Shown here: positions 25,423 to 37,555 of the stretch, in pieces
How positions within the stretch are numbered: position 1 is the stretch's first letter
How the letters are laid out: every line of letters begins with the position of its first letter
NCBI RefSeq assembly: GCF_000346465.2
Contig: NC_034016.1
Span: 10,148,842 to 10,212,841 of the forward strand
DNA: 64,000 nucleotides
DNA from: Prunus persica
Lineage: Eukaryota > Streptophyta > Magnoliopsida > Rosales > Rosaceae
Direction of reading: 5' to 3'
Position numbers and translations under genes: made by a program
Notes under the pieces: model-generated
Database searches by the model: none
What the model was told of the DNA's origin: nothing
What the model saw: only the letters and a program-made list of their open reading frames with translations

Positions 25423-28400
25423 ATGACGAGGAGGAAAATCCAGATCAAGAAGATTGACAACACAACGGCGAGGCAGGTGACGTTTTCGAAGAGGAGGAGA
25501 GGGCTTTTCAAGAAAGCCCAGGAGCTCTCTACTCTCTGTGATGCTGAGATTGCTCTTGTAGTCTTCTCAGCTACTGGGAAGCTCTTTGAATACACCAGCT
25601 CCAGGTATTTTTCTTTATCATAATTAATATAAATATACTCAAAGTACCAAAAGAATTAACATAATTATTTTTCTCTTTTTAATCTGTAGACAGTACATCC
25701 TAAGTACATATATGTATATATGGAAGAGATGCTGATGGGGAGAATGATAAAATAAAAATTAAATACGTACGAGGTACTATAAGCTTGGTTATTATAGTTT
25801 CTGCTGACAATGAATAAAAAATATATATCTTCGTTAATCTTTCAACCAATCATCACCATGAATAGAAAAAAGGTTTAATTAGAGGAGTAATTACTATAGA
25901 AGCAGTTTAATTAAAGAAGACAATTAAGGAGTACCAAATACTTAATTAAAACTTTTATTCTTTCTAAAATTATTAATCTAAATAAACACTTCGCAAAGGT
26001 CTACAGGCAACTATAAAATTAAGATGATTACAAACAAGAGAAGGATTTGAAGTAGGAACCATATGTAAGATCATATAAATGATCTTTGTATTCACTGCTC
26101 TCCAACTAGTGTTGTAATCTTGTGTCTCTAATATGACCACACATTCTATGCTCAGATTTATTCATTTAGTATTTTCATTGTCATTGGTCTTAACTCTTAA
26201 GATCATGTTTAATAACTTTAACTCATAGTAGACGATGGGCTCGTTTGGGAGTGATTCTGGATGGGCCAGAATCACTTCTGGGGGGAAACACCTCCCATGT
26301 CTCATGTGCTTCTCCATATAATAATTTTTAGTGATTTTAAGTGATTCCGAGGAGAAGCACTTCTCTTGTGCTTCTCCATAAAATCACTCAAAGTGATTCT
26401 CCATAGAAGTGCTTTGTGGTCTAGCTAGAATAACTCCCAAACGAGCCTAAGTTATGTTCTTATATAATGATTATATAAACCTAGCTAGACCAGACCTATA
26501 TATATAATCACAATAGTTCTTGAAATTATATTACTTGCTAAGATTGTGACAGCTTGAATAATGTGCCAACGATCAAACTACTATATACATGCAATCACAA
26601 TATAAAATTACAGAATTTATTACACAATACAAACATAAAATATGCAAGTTTTCATTGAAATGCAGACTAATTGAATTTGATTTTCTTTTCATGTGTAAAG
26701 CGTGCAACAAGTAATTGAAAGGCATGGCTTGCTTTCTTCCAATTATGACCAGTTGAATCAACCATCTCTTGAGCTGCAGGTATATATATGTATGATGTTG
26801 TCGATTACTACTTCTCTTTAGCAATGTCTTTCTTTGTCTTAGATGACCAAATGACATGTTTTCTATATAATTTAATATATAAAAAATAAAATAAAAAAAC
26901 AAAAACGAAACTTAAACATTTGTCGATTTAAAATCATTCCTTCATTTCGGAAAATGGCAGGATTTCTAGGGCCTTCGACTCTCATGCACATTCACTAGAT
27001 TTTTTCTTCTTTTGAAATCATTACAATCAAAGAGTAAATGTGGTCATTTTGTAGTAAATCAAAGATTCTAACAAGACAACTTATAACCTTGAAAACCAAG
27101 TAGTAATACCATCCATGGAACAAACATCCTCCTTTAAACTTGACATCACCAGCTCTGAAAGATAGTGACATGTCAGTAGTGCCTAGCAGATACCTCAAAA
27201 CCCACTTCACTGCCACAAATCAGCATTCTCAACGCTTTCAGCAACTGCTACATTACTTTTGGTGTTCAAGGTCATGTAAGAGTCCCTAACTTCTTCCCAT
27301 GAGCCGGAACCAAAGCTCGTTTCGAAGCTTTTCAACAATTATGGGAGAAAGTCATTACACATCCTTAACTATCCAACTGACCCATAAATAAAATGTCTTC
27401 TTCAAACCTAAAATGTCTAACATCATGCAATGTCCATATAGAACTGGTAGGTAGCTTGATATGCACATTACCCCTTCCCACAATGTCCAAGGGTTCATCA
27501 TCAGCAAGATATACCTTCCCAAAGTTTCATTTCATAAGTTTCTTCATGATTTCATGATGTGGTGAAGAATGAAATGAAGCTCCCCAATAAAAAAAATGCA
27601 AGATTCCAATGGGCTATCAACACTCAAACTTATAGTGCCCTCAATGAATCCAATGGAGTTGGCTCCTTGTGATTCACTCTTGAAAGCCCTATAGTTCATA
27701 TGACCGATCACAGTGACAACAACCATATAGAACCATTTACCAGATATTGATTTACTTCTTCCCTTACATGGACCTCTGGATTTTGATCTAGCCCGATAAC
27801 TTGAGTTTCCGCCAATTGATCTAGCTCTCGATCATGTATTGAGTGCAGCTTTAGGTTATTCTTTTTTGTTTTCTTTAAGTCTTATTTCTTCGCTTAGAAT
27901 GATATGAAGATCCTCAGTGAATACCCTAAACCCTAATACATCTCAGAGAAAGCTTCCATCAATTCAGCAGAATTGTCTTCACGCACAAAACGTGAAGCCT
28001 CACCGCATTTGTGAGAGTTAACAGAATAGCCCCAAAAGCCATAGCGTCAACCTCTTCCCAGTCTTATACTGTCATACTCTCATGCTTTTCCCAGAAAAAG
28101 GAGATGAAATTTCCTATGCTTTAGGTAATCATCAATCAGCTACCTCCATAGCACAAATTATCTGCCCTCGAACTTGTTTAATACTTTCCTCTTAAGAGCC
28201 TTTAAGTTCATCTTTCCCACTCAAGCCTGAAATTTTGATATCAGTTGTTAGGAAACTGAGTCATTGATCTCCTATAAATGACAAGTGCAAAACAATATAA
28301 ATGAGATCAAAAAACACAAAAGTAAACTACAAAAGAGTTTACAAGGTTTACTCAATATCAACTACGTGGTTGATTGCTACGAGATTATCACTATAGAAGA

Positions 28401-31329
28401 AGAAAGTGAAACAATTACAAACAATCAAGTGTTTTCCCCACTCACTCGTTAAAGTATGAAATCGATGCTTCCACCAATCAACTCTCACCTTCATCTCATC
28501 GGCGGGTCACAAGATCAACGATATGGCTTCCTAAAAGTCTTATTTTATCAAGTAACTTTAATTAGCATTATATGGGTAGGAATGGGAAGCAAATGAGGAA
28601 TCAAATCACAAGTAGGGGAAAGCAAAACATGTAATTCGTGGAGCATTCGCTCACCAAGATTAGGTGACTGGACTCAAAACAGAACCTTGAAGATGTCCGA
28701 AGTTTGAATCCGTTCTCTCCCCTAACAAAAAATAAAAGAAAGAATGATTAATCACATGAAAATTTCTAAACAACTTCAATAAAATATAGTACTTCTAGCC
28801 TAAACAGGTGGAAATAATTACTGATGATAACAACGAATGAAAATTCATCTTTGTTGGCAGTAATTTCAAAGATTAATGCGTAGTATATGAAGAGTTATCA
28901 TTTGGAGAGTTTAACTATTATTAATCTAGTTTATTTAATAAGTGCATGAGTTAGCGGGATCAATGAAGAGTTTCTTTTATGAGTTAGTATTAAACTAAAG
29001 TTCTGTTTGGGAGTACTTTTGGAAGAGCTAAAAGCGCTTTGTGACAACGAAAACCACTTCTGACAGTGTTTGGCATAAAAGTTTAGAAGTACTTTATGGA
29101 GAAGCACATGCTATGTGCTTCTTCAGTGAGCACTCCCAAGTGCTTCTTCAGTGGAATTTCTTCTGAAAATTTCAACATCTTTATGAGCAAAAGTACTTAC
29201 TAGAGGAGCAGTCCCAAACGAGCCCTAAGTTAGTGAGTTTAAGTGGTTAGGTTAAAAGAAGACCTTTAAACAAGGCTTGCTTTTGTTATTTGTGAGAGTG
29301 AAGAAGTGTATGAGTTGAAAAAATATAGATTATTTGTATCGAAAGTTTTAAGTAGAAATGAGTTTTCTTGAGTATAGGAGCTCTATGTAGGGTTTTACTG
29401 CTGTTTCTTTAATTTGTTGTTATGCTTCTACACATTAAACACATTTTATATTTCTGCGCTGTGCATATTTTCCAAATCCACCAAAAATCTTTGAGTTTGG
29501 TGATCCATTTACAAGAGGGAAACGTAGTATTTTTACTTTCCAGACTGCTTCTACATCTTTCATATGAAATTATTTTTCTGAAGAAAAAAAAAAATTCATT
29601 GAACTGCAGTCCTTTGGTATGTCTCAGCTTGAGAGCAGTACTTCCGCCGCATTGAGCAAGGAAATTGCGGAGAGTACACATGAGCTAAGGTATACAACGG
29701 CATCCATAATTACTGTTTATAAGTTGGGATTTAAATGTACATCACTCTGGCAACAATAAGGGGTGCCTCCTACAACAGGAAGCTAATGGGAGAAGAGCTC
29801 CAAGAACTAAACATGAAAGAGTTGCAGGAACTAGAGAAACTGCTCGGATCAGGATTGAGGCGTGTTAGAGATGCAAAGGTTTGTTTTTCTCTCAGTTTGG
29901 TTGATTTGTTAATTTTTGTGGCTTTTAGAAATTCTTCAACATACCCTTGCATATAAACATTTTGTGATTCAGGGTGAATTTTTTCTGAAGGAGATCACCT
30001 CTCTTAAGTGGAAGGTCAGATATGAAACCTTATTTTTTTTTTTCCTTTCAAGGAATTTTGCGCCAAAGTTTGAATTTATGGCTATCTCCATGCATGATTA
30101 ACACTGATTTTCCAATACATTTGCTGTAAATAATGAGATGATGATAATAAAAAAAGTACAAAATATTTCAATGATATTGAGACAAGTTGCTGAGATCTAT
30201 AAATACATGGCATAGAGCAATTACACAAGTGAGAAAAGGTGAGAAAATAACTAGGATTTCATTTGGATATACTGATTTGGGGGAGATTTAGAGGTGTAAT
30301 TAACAAATACTAGTGGAGATAATGTGTAATTTTGATAGTGTATTTATTAAAATTGTTTCAATAATAGAGGCGTAATTAAAACTTTAACAAAATAAATTGA
30401 CAAATAGGGATGTCTTTACATATGATACAGATAAAGTTTTAATTGCGGGATTCCTCAAATGGATGTTTTGTTTAATGTACTCTACATTGTAATTCGATAA
30501 TTCAAACCGTCTATCTCATACGTCTCTATTAAAAAATAATTCTTACAAAAAAACTCAGACAAATTGGAAACCAACATAATGTGTACCTCCGGTGTGGTGC
30601 AACATTTGTTGGCACTAAGAGTAAACTTTCCTAATAATTTCTCTCCTCCTCCACCGTACTCTTGTATTCGCAGGGATCCCAAATGATGCAAGAAAACAAG
30701 CGATTGAAGCAGGTAATGGTAACTTTATGACCCTCCTGGAGAGCTTCTAGTGATCTTAGATGATGATAGGAACGGCTTTGATTCAATTTCTTTAAGTTTA
30801 CTTCTTGTTTTTTTCTTTTCCAATTAGTGATGATGAATGTCTTCTTGGCACAGATGGCAAACCGACAGGTCCAAACACTTGAACTTGAACAAGGCCAATC
30901 CTCCGAGCCAATAGGCGATTTCATCCATTCATATCCTTCTCAAGACCACGACAGCTCTGACACTTCTCTCAAGTTGGGGTTAGTTTATTCCACTCGCTTT
31001 TCGTAGAAGATTTCTGAAGTTAATTTAGAATCCAAGACAAGATTTGGGTTCTAATTCTTATTTATGTAATAGTGTACTAAACATTTCTAACTACATTAAT
31101 GTAATGGCTACAATAGTTCAACTCATCGAAGAATATTTGTTTACTTTGTCAATCTTACCGCTTGTGCTTTGAAGCTCCGAAGCGGTTTTGATTATCGGAA
31201 AGTGCTTTTAGCCCTTCTGATTTAAAACTAGTGCCAAACAGATTCTAGGTGAAAAGATATATGCTTCTATTTGCCTATAAAAGCTTTTCTCTTACACCAT
31301 GCAGGCAAGCTTTTCCTAACGGGATATGA
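25423..31329 (+). CDS. MADS-box transcription factor, SVP/AGL24 (StMADS11) type
   Basis: Eight coding exons: 25423-25604, 26701-26779, 29610-29689, 29779-29878, 29973-30014, 30674-30712, 30854-30978, 31305-31329. All junctions are GT-AG and in phase, giving 223 residues. The MADS domain is residues 1-60 (start [13 protein letters not shown], then [32 protein letters not shown]). An I region and a K-box coiled coil follow ([25 protein letters not shown]); the short C-terminus ends DTSLKLGQAFPNGI. Exon sizes (182, 79, 80, 100, 42, 39) follow the MIKC pattern. The [26 protein letters not shown] segment and the SDTSLKLG tail point to the SVP/AGL24/JOINTLESS clade, which includes floral and dormancy repressors (DAM genes are relatives). 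Expression and role are not visible. Introns 1 and 2 (1.1 and 2.8 kb) hold transposon debris. The gene looks intact. Confidence 0.92.
26232..26455. mobile_element. MITE (hAT-like ends) in MADS intron 1
   Basis: GGGCTCGTTTGGGAGTGATT near 26236-26255 is mirrored by ATAACTCCCAAACGAGCC near 26430-26450. The ends are inverted and the interior is also partly self-complementary (AGAAGCACTT / GTGCTTCTCC blocks). Length is about 220 bp with no coding. I found no clean 8-bp target duplication. Confidence 0.65.
26990..28727 (-). mobile_element. Truncated Copia element in MADS intron 2, antisense to the gene
   Basis: On the - strand, an LTR-like block (28246-28727, TGTTAGGGG...CCTAACA) is followed by a primer-binding-like ACTGATATCAAA. 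Then come eroded gag, a degenerate zinc-knuckle stretch (about 27700-27850), a protease-region match with [14 protein letters not shown] and [20 protein letters not shown] (about 27370-27515), and a pre-integrase piece with [18 protein letters not shown] ending at about 27225. At NADLW the sequence jumps straight to [22 protein letters not shown] of the RNase H region (27120-27216). So most of integrase and all of reverse transcriptase are deleted, and no 3' LTR follows. Confidence 0.75.
28246..28727 (-). repeat. LTR of the truncated Copia element
   Basis: About 482 bp with matched ends TGTTAGG and CCTAACA on the - strand, directly followed (downstream on -) by a sequence related to the initiator-Met-tRNA primer site TGGTATCAGA. 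Only one copy is present in the window. Confidence 0.6.
29005..29228. mobile_element. MITE (same family style as 26232) in MADS intron 2
   Basis: GTTCTGTTTGGGAGTACTTTT near 29010 and the inverse AGTCCCAAACGAGCCCTAA near 29207-29226 form the ends. Inside, paired GTGCTTCTTCAGTG and AGAAGCACATG blocks occur. About 220 bp, non-coding. Confidence 0.6.
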
Positions 31330-32261
31330 CCGATGGAAAGCTCATGAGGAGCAAATCAGTTGAATTATCTCTTGTTGAAGAAGACAAGTCGCAGTACATA
31401 TATATTTATTCAAGACCAAAGCTTACAGCCTTGAATATATAATAAGCTCGCATATATAAGTCATTTGTTTTTACAATTTGATATTTAGCCTAAAGATGAG
31501 TAGTTGAATATTATTGTTAGTTTCCAGGCCTATGTATGTAGTTAAGTTTTACCCTACTTCTGTAATAACTGAAAGTATGTAAACAGTGGAAGGTGTTAAC
31601 CCTATTTTCGCTTGGAAAAATTTGTTTAAGCAACAGTATAACATAAATGTAAGAGAGAGAGATGTGCTTATTTTCTGTACTAAAAGAAGGTTGTCATATT
31701 TTATAGAATTAATAAAATAAATGTAAGAGAGAGAGAATGGATGGCAATATTACCCACGGGTTAGGGTTCGTGGGACTTCGGGGCAGGGATGGGAATAGAA
31801 ATTGGGAATGGGATGGGTTTGACGAAATTTTTGGGTATGATCTTTGGGGCGGGGCAGGAATGGCATTGATCTCCAACCCGGACCTGCCCTGTTTAGAATA
31901 TATATATATATATATATATATATTATTTATTTTTCATATGAATATCTTGCTAAATGGCATTTAACTTTGTCCATGACTCTCACCAAATTTTATGTTACAG
32001 ATTATTACATTACATATTTAATTCAATGACAAAAAATTGTAAGTCTAAAACAGAACTTTTGTTACTTTTTTCTTATTAAACTTACATTTTTTATTGATAT
32101 TTTTGCAATGGGCGGGGGCGGGGATTCGTTCCCTAATGAAGGTGGAGATGGAAAATCCTCGATTTCAAAATTACGAGTATGAAGGCGGGAATGAGGAAAG
32201 AAAACTTAACGGGGATGGGGATGGGAATGACATACCCATCCCCAATTTGCCCCGTTGCCAT

Positions 32262-32325
<64 letters not shown>

Positions 32326-32833
32326 ATTTCCGTTGAGGCCTATTTGCATGTTTGTATACCTCATAGAGGCCCATCAACATTAACTTTGTGGCCCTTGAAA
32401 TGGAATGATGTCCATAACCATAGTGATCGAAACGTATGAGCTATCCAAACAAGGGTCATTTTTGGGACTTTTGATATCCTATTCAAGTAGGGAATTCAAA
32501 AACTTAGGTTTTAGGATTCTCAAATTCATTTCTTAAGATTCAAAAATTTGTTTAGTATGTAATTTAAAAACTATTTCTAGAAAAAAAAAATCTAAAAAAA
32601 TTGATTTGTTCTGTTTTCAAGCGTTTGGGTATTTTTAAGTTTGGACTTTTAAAATTGGGACTATCAAACGAATTTTTTAGATTTTAGACTCAAATTATGT
32701 TTTTAAATTTAAAATTTTGAATTCAAATAGAATACTAAACAAGCCATATGATCTTTTGCCGAACAATGTAAATCTCATCTTTCAATTTAAGATTTTACTT
32801 CATTAATGGTTTAGTGTGAATAGTTAACAACAT
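31330..32833. other. 3' flank of the MADS gene with G-rich and (GA)n repeats
   Basis: 31330 to about 31650 is the likely 3' UTR. 31737-32260 is a degenerate GGGGATGGG / GGCGGGG-rich stretch split by a (TA)n run at about 31898-31922. A long (GA)n run follows (32263-32324). 32465-32770 is AT-rich with a faint inverted match between TCAAGTAGGGAATTCAAAA and its counterpart near 32720, possibly an old MITE. No gene is seen. Confidence 0.5.
32263..32324 (+). repeat. (GA)n microsatellite, about 62 bp
   Basis: A perfect dinucleotide run and one of the longest in the window. Ser-Leu and Arg-Glu frames through it are artefacts. Confidence 0.95.
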
Positions 32834-34190
32834 AACTACTACAAAAAAGCAAAAAGACGACGGTAAATCACCGTCGTGTATTTGGTTTTTCAATGGTCGT
32901 GGAATCCACCGTCATCTTTTCCCTCATAAACCACGACGCTAAATAACCGTCGTTGTTAAACAATACAACGTCATCAAAAAATACAAAACGACGTCTTTGT
33001 ACTGCAAAAAGATCTAAAAAAAGCAATCGATGATGATAATAGACGACCAATTCTCTAAAAAGACCGTCGTTAAAAAGGGAAAATATGACACATATTAAGA
33101 GAACAAGGCCGCAAGATAGACATACAACGACGACAATAAAAATACGCCGACGTTAAATATAATTTTCACGACAATAAAAAATATGACGTCTTTAAATACA
33201 TTAGAAGACGACGTTATTGATACCTACTACGTCGCACATATAAACACAACCGTCGTACAATTAATTTTCCACTTCGATTTTTTGATAAAAGATGACGTGG
33301 AAATAGTTGTCAGTGTCATTATTTACGACGTATGTGTTTCTATAGTAGACGTTGAAAAACTAAACAACGTCAGTTACAAATATATGAGAGTCGTATTAAA
33401 AAATTTATACGTCCTATTTTCAGAAACAAACAACGACCATAAATATTAGACGTTGTTAAATACAACAACGTCGGAAAACAATAAAAACAGACGTGTTTAG
33501 TCTGCTAAAGTTCTACAACGTCTCTTATTTACAAAAAACCGTCGTGAAATAAATTTTCCACTTCGATTTTATCTAAAAAAGATGACGTGGAAATAGTTGT
33601 CAGTGTCATTATTTACGACGTATACATTTATATAGTCGACGTTGTATTTATATGTATTCATTACTCACGACGCACTTAATAATATAGACGACGTTGAACG
33701 TCTAAACAACGTCGGTTCCAAATAAATGAGAGCCGTATTACAGAACATATAGACGGCGTAGATTATGATGGGAGCCGTATTACAAATAACGTCGTTTAAT
33801 TGTTATTAGACGGCGGTTATAATGAATTTCCGTCGGAATTAATTTCGTTCCTCTTCGTTTATAAAAGAACTTGCGACGTGGAAAATGTATGATGACGTCG
33901 TATTTTTTAACGTTCAGATTACATATCTCGTTTTTTAGACGTCGGTATTATGGGATTGGAGTCGTGTTATTTTGAATTACATGGCGGTTCTTTATCCTTC
34001 ACCGACGTGATATCCTGAATAATTGCTTCACAATAGCGTCGTGGTTCTTCATTGTTACGTTGCTTTAAGACGTCGGTAAATATGCTGAATAACTGATTCA
34101 CAATAACGTCGTGTTTTATTTGAACGTAGAAAGTGAAGAAATCACATTACAATATATTACAAAATTAATGTCATACACTGCCAATTACAT
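32834..34190. repeat. Left subterminal region of the CACTA element, motif-dense, with internal duplication
   Basis: This 1.35 kb is non-coding and packed with GACGACGGT / ACCGTCGT and AACGTCG variants every 20-40 bp in both orientations. A block of about 90 bp at about 33266-33355 (GATGACGTGGAAATAGTTG...) recurs at about 33555-33645, and the following GAGAGTCGTATTA / GAGAGCCGTATTA segments (33386 and 33727) also pair, so a segment of roughly 300 bp has duplicated. Confidence 0.8.
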
Positions 34191-34195
34191 AAGCA

Positions 34196-37100
34196 TCATT
34201 CAATCCATATATCTTCACACCCATCTCGAATATTTTGACCGCCTAACTCACCTACCAGTTCATCAAATGTGTCAACATTTGGCATCCCTCTAGTAAATGG
34301 CTCACACTCAATTATCACATCACCTAATACTTCATCACCAATAACATCATTATATTCTCTACTAGGCATTGATAACACTACCGACCAACCACGATGCATC
34401 GGGTCGTCAACAAAAAATATTTGTTTGACTTGAGAAGCCAAAACAAATTGGTCATTCCTATGTCCAATTTTACTCAAATCTACAAGGGTAAATCCAAGTT
34501 CGTCGACTACAAGACCAGAACTATCTATCCAATCACACCTAAAGACTGGGATTGTAAACTTTTGGTAGTCAAGGTCCCAAATTTCTTGAATGACACCATA
34601 GAAACCCATATTTGAGAGAATTGGGTTTTTATCCTTGGCACTAGCAACTTGCATGGTATGTGCAAGTAAATAAACTCCACTATTTTGAGTTGTCCGCACA
34701 TCATCTTGTGCCTTGATATTGAATTTAATACCTTTAATAAGATAGCTCCTATATAATGGCACTGACATGTTTGGACCAGCTGCTAGCCACCTTAAATTTT
34801 CTGATACGCCATGATTGTCTTCCTCAAGTTCACTTTGAACCTGCAAATTAATCATATCTTAATTCATCCTAACATATAAATAAGAAGAAAATTAAAAGAG
34901 AAATACGTTATTCAACAACATATACCTTGAAGCGTAGCCATTGAATGAAAGTGCTATTGTGCTTATCCTGCAGCCACTTTGTTCTCTTTCTAAATTTTGG
35001 ATAAGCAGTCTTGATGTGGATCATATGTTGCCTACATGACACGAAAAATTCAAGCATTACGGTCCCAAATATATAAGATAAACATAAGAAATAATTTTAA
35101 ATGGAAACTTAAAGAATAAAACTCATACGTACTCGATATAAGGTAGGACTTCCTCCGTATTCTCCAAGACATATAGATGTGCTTGATTCAACAGGTCCTG
35201 ATCAACTACGCTCACTGTGCAACCTGATAATGGCTTTGAAACTCCCATCTTTTGGCTTGAAGGCACTCCAACTGTACTAACATCAGATAAATGCTGAGTA
35301 CAAAACTCTACCGCTTCTTCAGCTATATACCGCTCAGCAATGCAACCTTCGGGACGAGTACGATTCTGAACATACCCCTTCAGCACTTTCATATATCTTT
35401 CAAACGGATACATCCACCTAAAATATACTGGCCCACATAGACGAACTTCTCTGACAAGATGTACTACTAGATGAACCATGATATCAAAGAATGAAGGGGG
35501 AAAGTACTTCTCAAGCAAACACAGAGTAACTACTACATCTTCTTCCAACTTATCTAGCTTGGAAACATCAACAGTCTTTGCACATATAGCATTGAAGAAG
35601 AAGCACAAACGAGTTATTGCATACCTTGCAGGCTTCTCCAAAACAGAACGAATTGCCACAGGGAGCAATTGTTGCATTAAGGTATGACAATCATGTGATT
35701 TAAGGCCAAGAAGTCTTGAATCTTGTACAGATACAAGATTTTTAATATTTGAAGAATAACCTTCAGGGACCTTCATACCATAGAAAGAATTGCAAACCTC
35801 TCTCTTCTCTGCTCTTGACAAATTCCAAGGCCCAGGAGGCAAACGAGTACGTCTTTCTCCATACTCGGGTTGCAAATCAGTTTTGACCCCCATGTTCAAT
35901 AAATCTAATCGAGCAGCAATCCCATCTTTATTTTTTCCAGGGATCTCCAGCAATGTACCAATGATACTATCGCAAACATTCTTCTCAATGTGCATAACAT
36001 CTAGGGCATGCCTCACAGGAAGGTATTTCCAATACTCGAGATCAAAGAATATTGATTTCTTCTTCCAACAAACTCTGTCACCATTTTCAACCATATGCAG
36101 CACTTCTTCTCCGGTTAATGGCTCTGGAGGTATGCCATATTCAGGTTTCCCATTAAAAGCTGCACGTTGCCTCCTATATGGATGATTGATTGGTAACCAT
36201 TTTCTATGCCCAATGTAACAAATTTTGTGGCCATTTTTCAACCTGTGACTAGGTGTATCATCGCCGCATATTGGACAAGCTTTATATCCTTTAACAACAC
36301 AACCAGATAAGTTTCCATAGGCGGGGAAATCATTAATTGTCCACATTAATGCAGCTCTGAGTGTAAAGTATTCTCCATTATGTGCATCATACACTCCTCT
36401 AATCCCAACCCACAAGGATTTTAAATCATCAATCAAAGGCTCCAAGTAGACGTCTATATCATTTCCGGGTTGTTTAGGACCGGAAATCAATAAGGTTAAC
36501 ATCATGAACTTTCGTTTCATGCACAGCCATGGAGGGAGATTATATGTAACTAAGATAACCGGCCAACAACTATATCTGCTACTTAGAGAACTGTGGGGAT
36601 TGAATCCATCAGATGAAAGAGCCAATCTCAAGTTTCTCGGCTCATTACCAAACTCAGGCCATTTATCATCAAGAAGTTTCCAAGACGGGGAATCCGCCGG
36701 ATGAGACATCTGACCGTCAATTGATTTTCTAGCAACATGCCACCAAGTCAAACTCTTAGCTGTCTCATGTGATTGAAACATCCTTTTAAACCTTGGAATT
36801 GGGGGAAAATACCACACCACCTTCGCTGGCACACCCTCTTTCAAGATTGCATCTTTGCCTTCCTTCCACCTTGAGATACCACAAGTAGGACAATTAGTTG
36901 AATCCTCATACTCCTTCCTATACAAGATGCAATCATTGGGGCATGCGTGCATTTTCTCATAACTCAGCCCCAATGCACACAAAGTCTTTTTAGCCTCATA
37001 CATGGAGGTTGGTATTGTATTTCCTTCTGGAAGCAAATCGCCTTGAAGTATCAATAATTCTGTAAAACAGACATCACTCATCCCATGTTTTGCCTTCAAA

Positions 37101-37555
37101 TTATACAACTTCACTAATGCCGATAACTTCGTGTACTTTCTACAACCAGGGTACACTGGTTGATCTCCATCCCCAATCACATTGGCAAACTCATACGGAT
37201 CCGAACCAAAATCACCAAAATCATTATCATCCATATCAATTTCTTCAGACACAAAACTGTACCTACTATGGCCATCATCTTCTTCAACATTTCTGCTAGC
37301 ATTAGTAGTTGCTTCCCAAGGTTCTCCGTGAAATGTCCAATTCTTATAGCTTTGGTCAATTCCATTAAAGTATAAGTGATCCCTTATAATTCCAACCCCA
37401 AACAACTTCAAATTAACACATTTAACACATGGACAACGGATATGTGTTGTAGTTAGAAGATTTTCTACAGCAAAGTTCAAAAATGCTTCCACCCCAAACT
37501 CATATGCCTTCGATCTTCTATCCGAGTGCATCCATGACTTATCCATCTCCGACAC
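34196..37555 (-). CDS. TNP2-type CACTA transposase (TNPD-like)
   Basis: Three exons on the - strand: 35133-37555, 34926-35031 and 34196-34840. The junctions (ATCGA/GTACGT, CTTCAAG/GTATA; acceptors TGTAG/GC and TGCAG/GT) join in phase to give 1057 residues with no stop. The start at 37555 (MSEMDKSWMHSDRRS) gives the transposase-associated domain at about residues 1-80, with the CPCVKC cysteines. The tnp2 catalytic region follows at roughly 270-570 (ALSSDGFNPH, NGHKICYIGHRKWLP, HALDVMHIEKNVCDS). A DUF4218-type region lies at about 640-770 (FPPSFFDIMVHLVVHLVREVRL, GPVYFRWMYPFERYMK). The last exon has a DUF4216-type domain with FYGVIQEIWDLDYQ and VPVFRCDW-like sequence (IPVFRCDWID). All expected parts are present, so it could be functional. 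The protein would cut and rejoin the CACTA ends in the nucleus. Confidence 0.93.

Noticed and set aside
32868..33050. 60-codon frame present identically in both CACTA ends (also 63604-63786)
   Set aside because: It is identical only because the two ends are near-identical copies; it is a translation of the ACGTCG-motif region with no domain.
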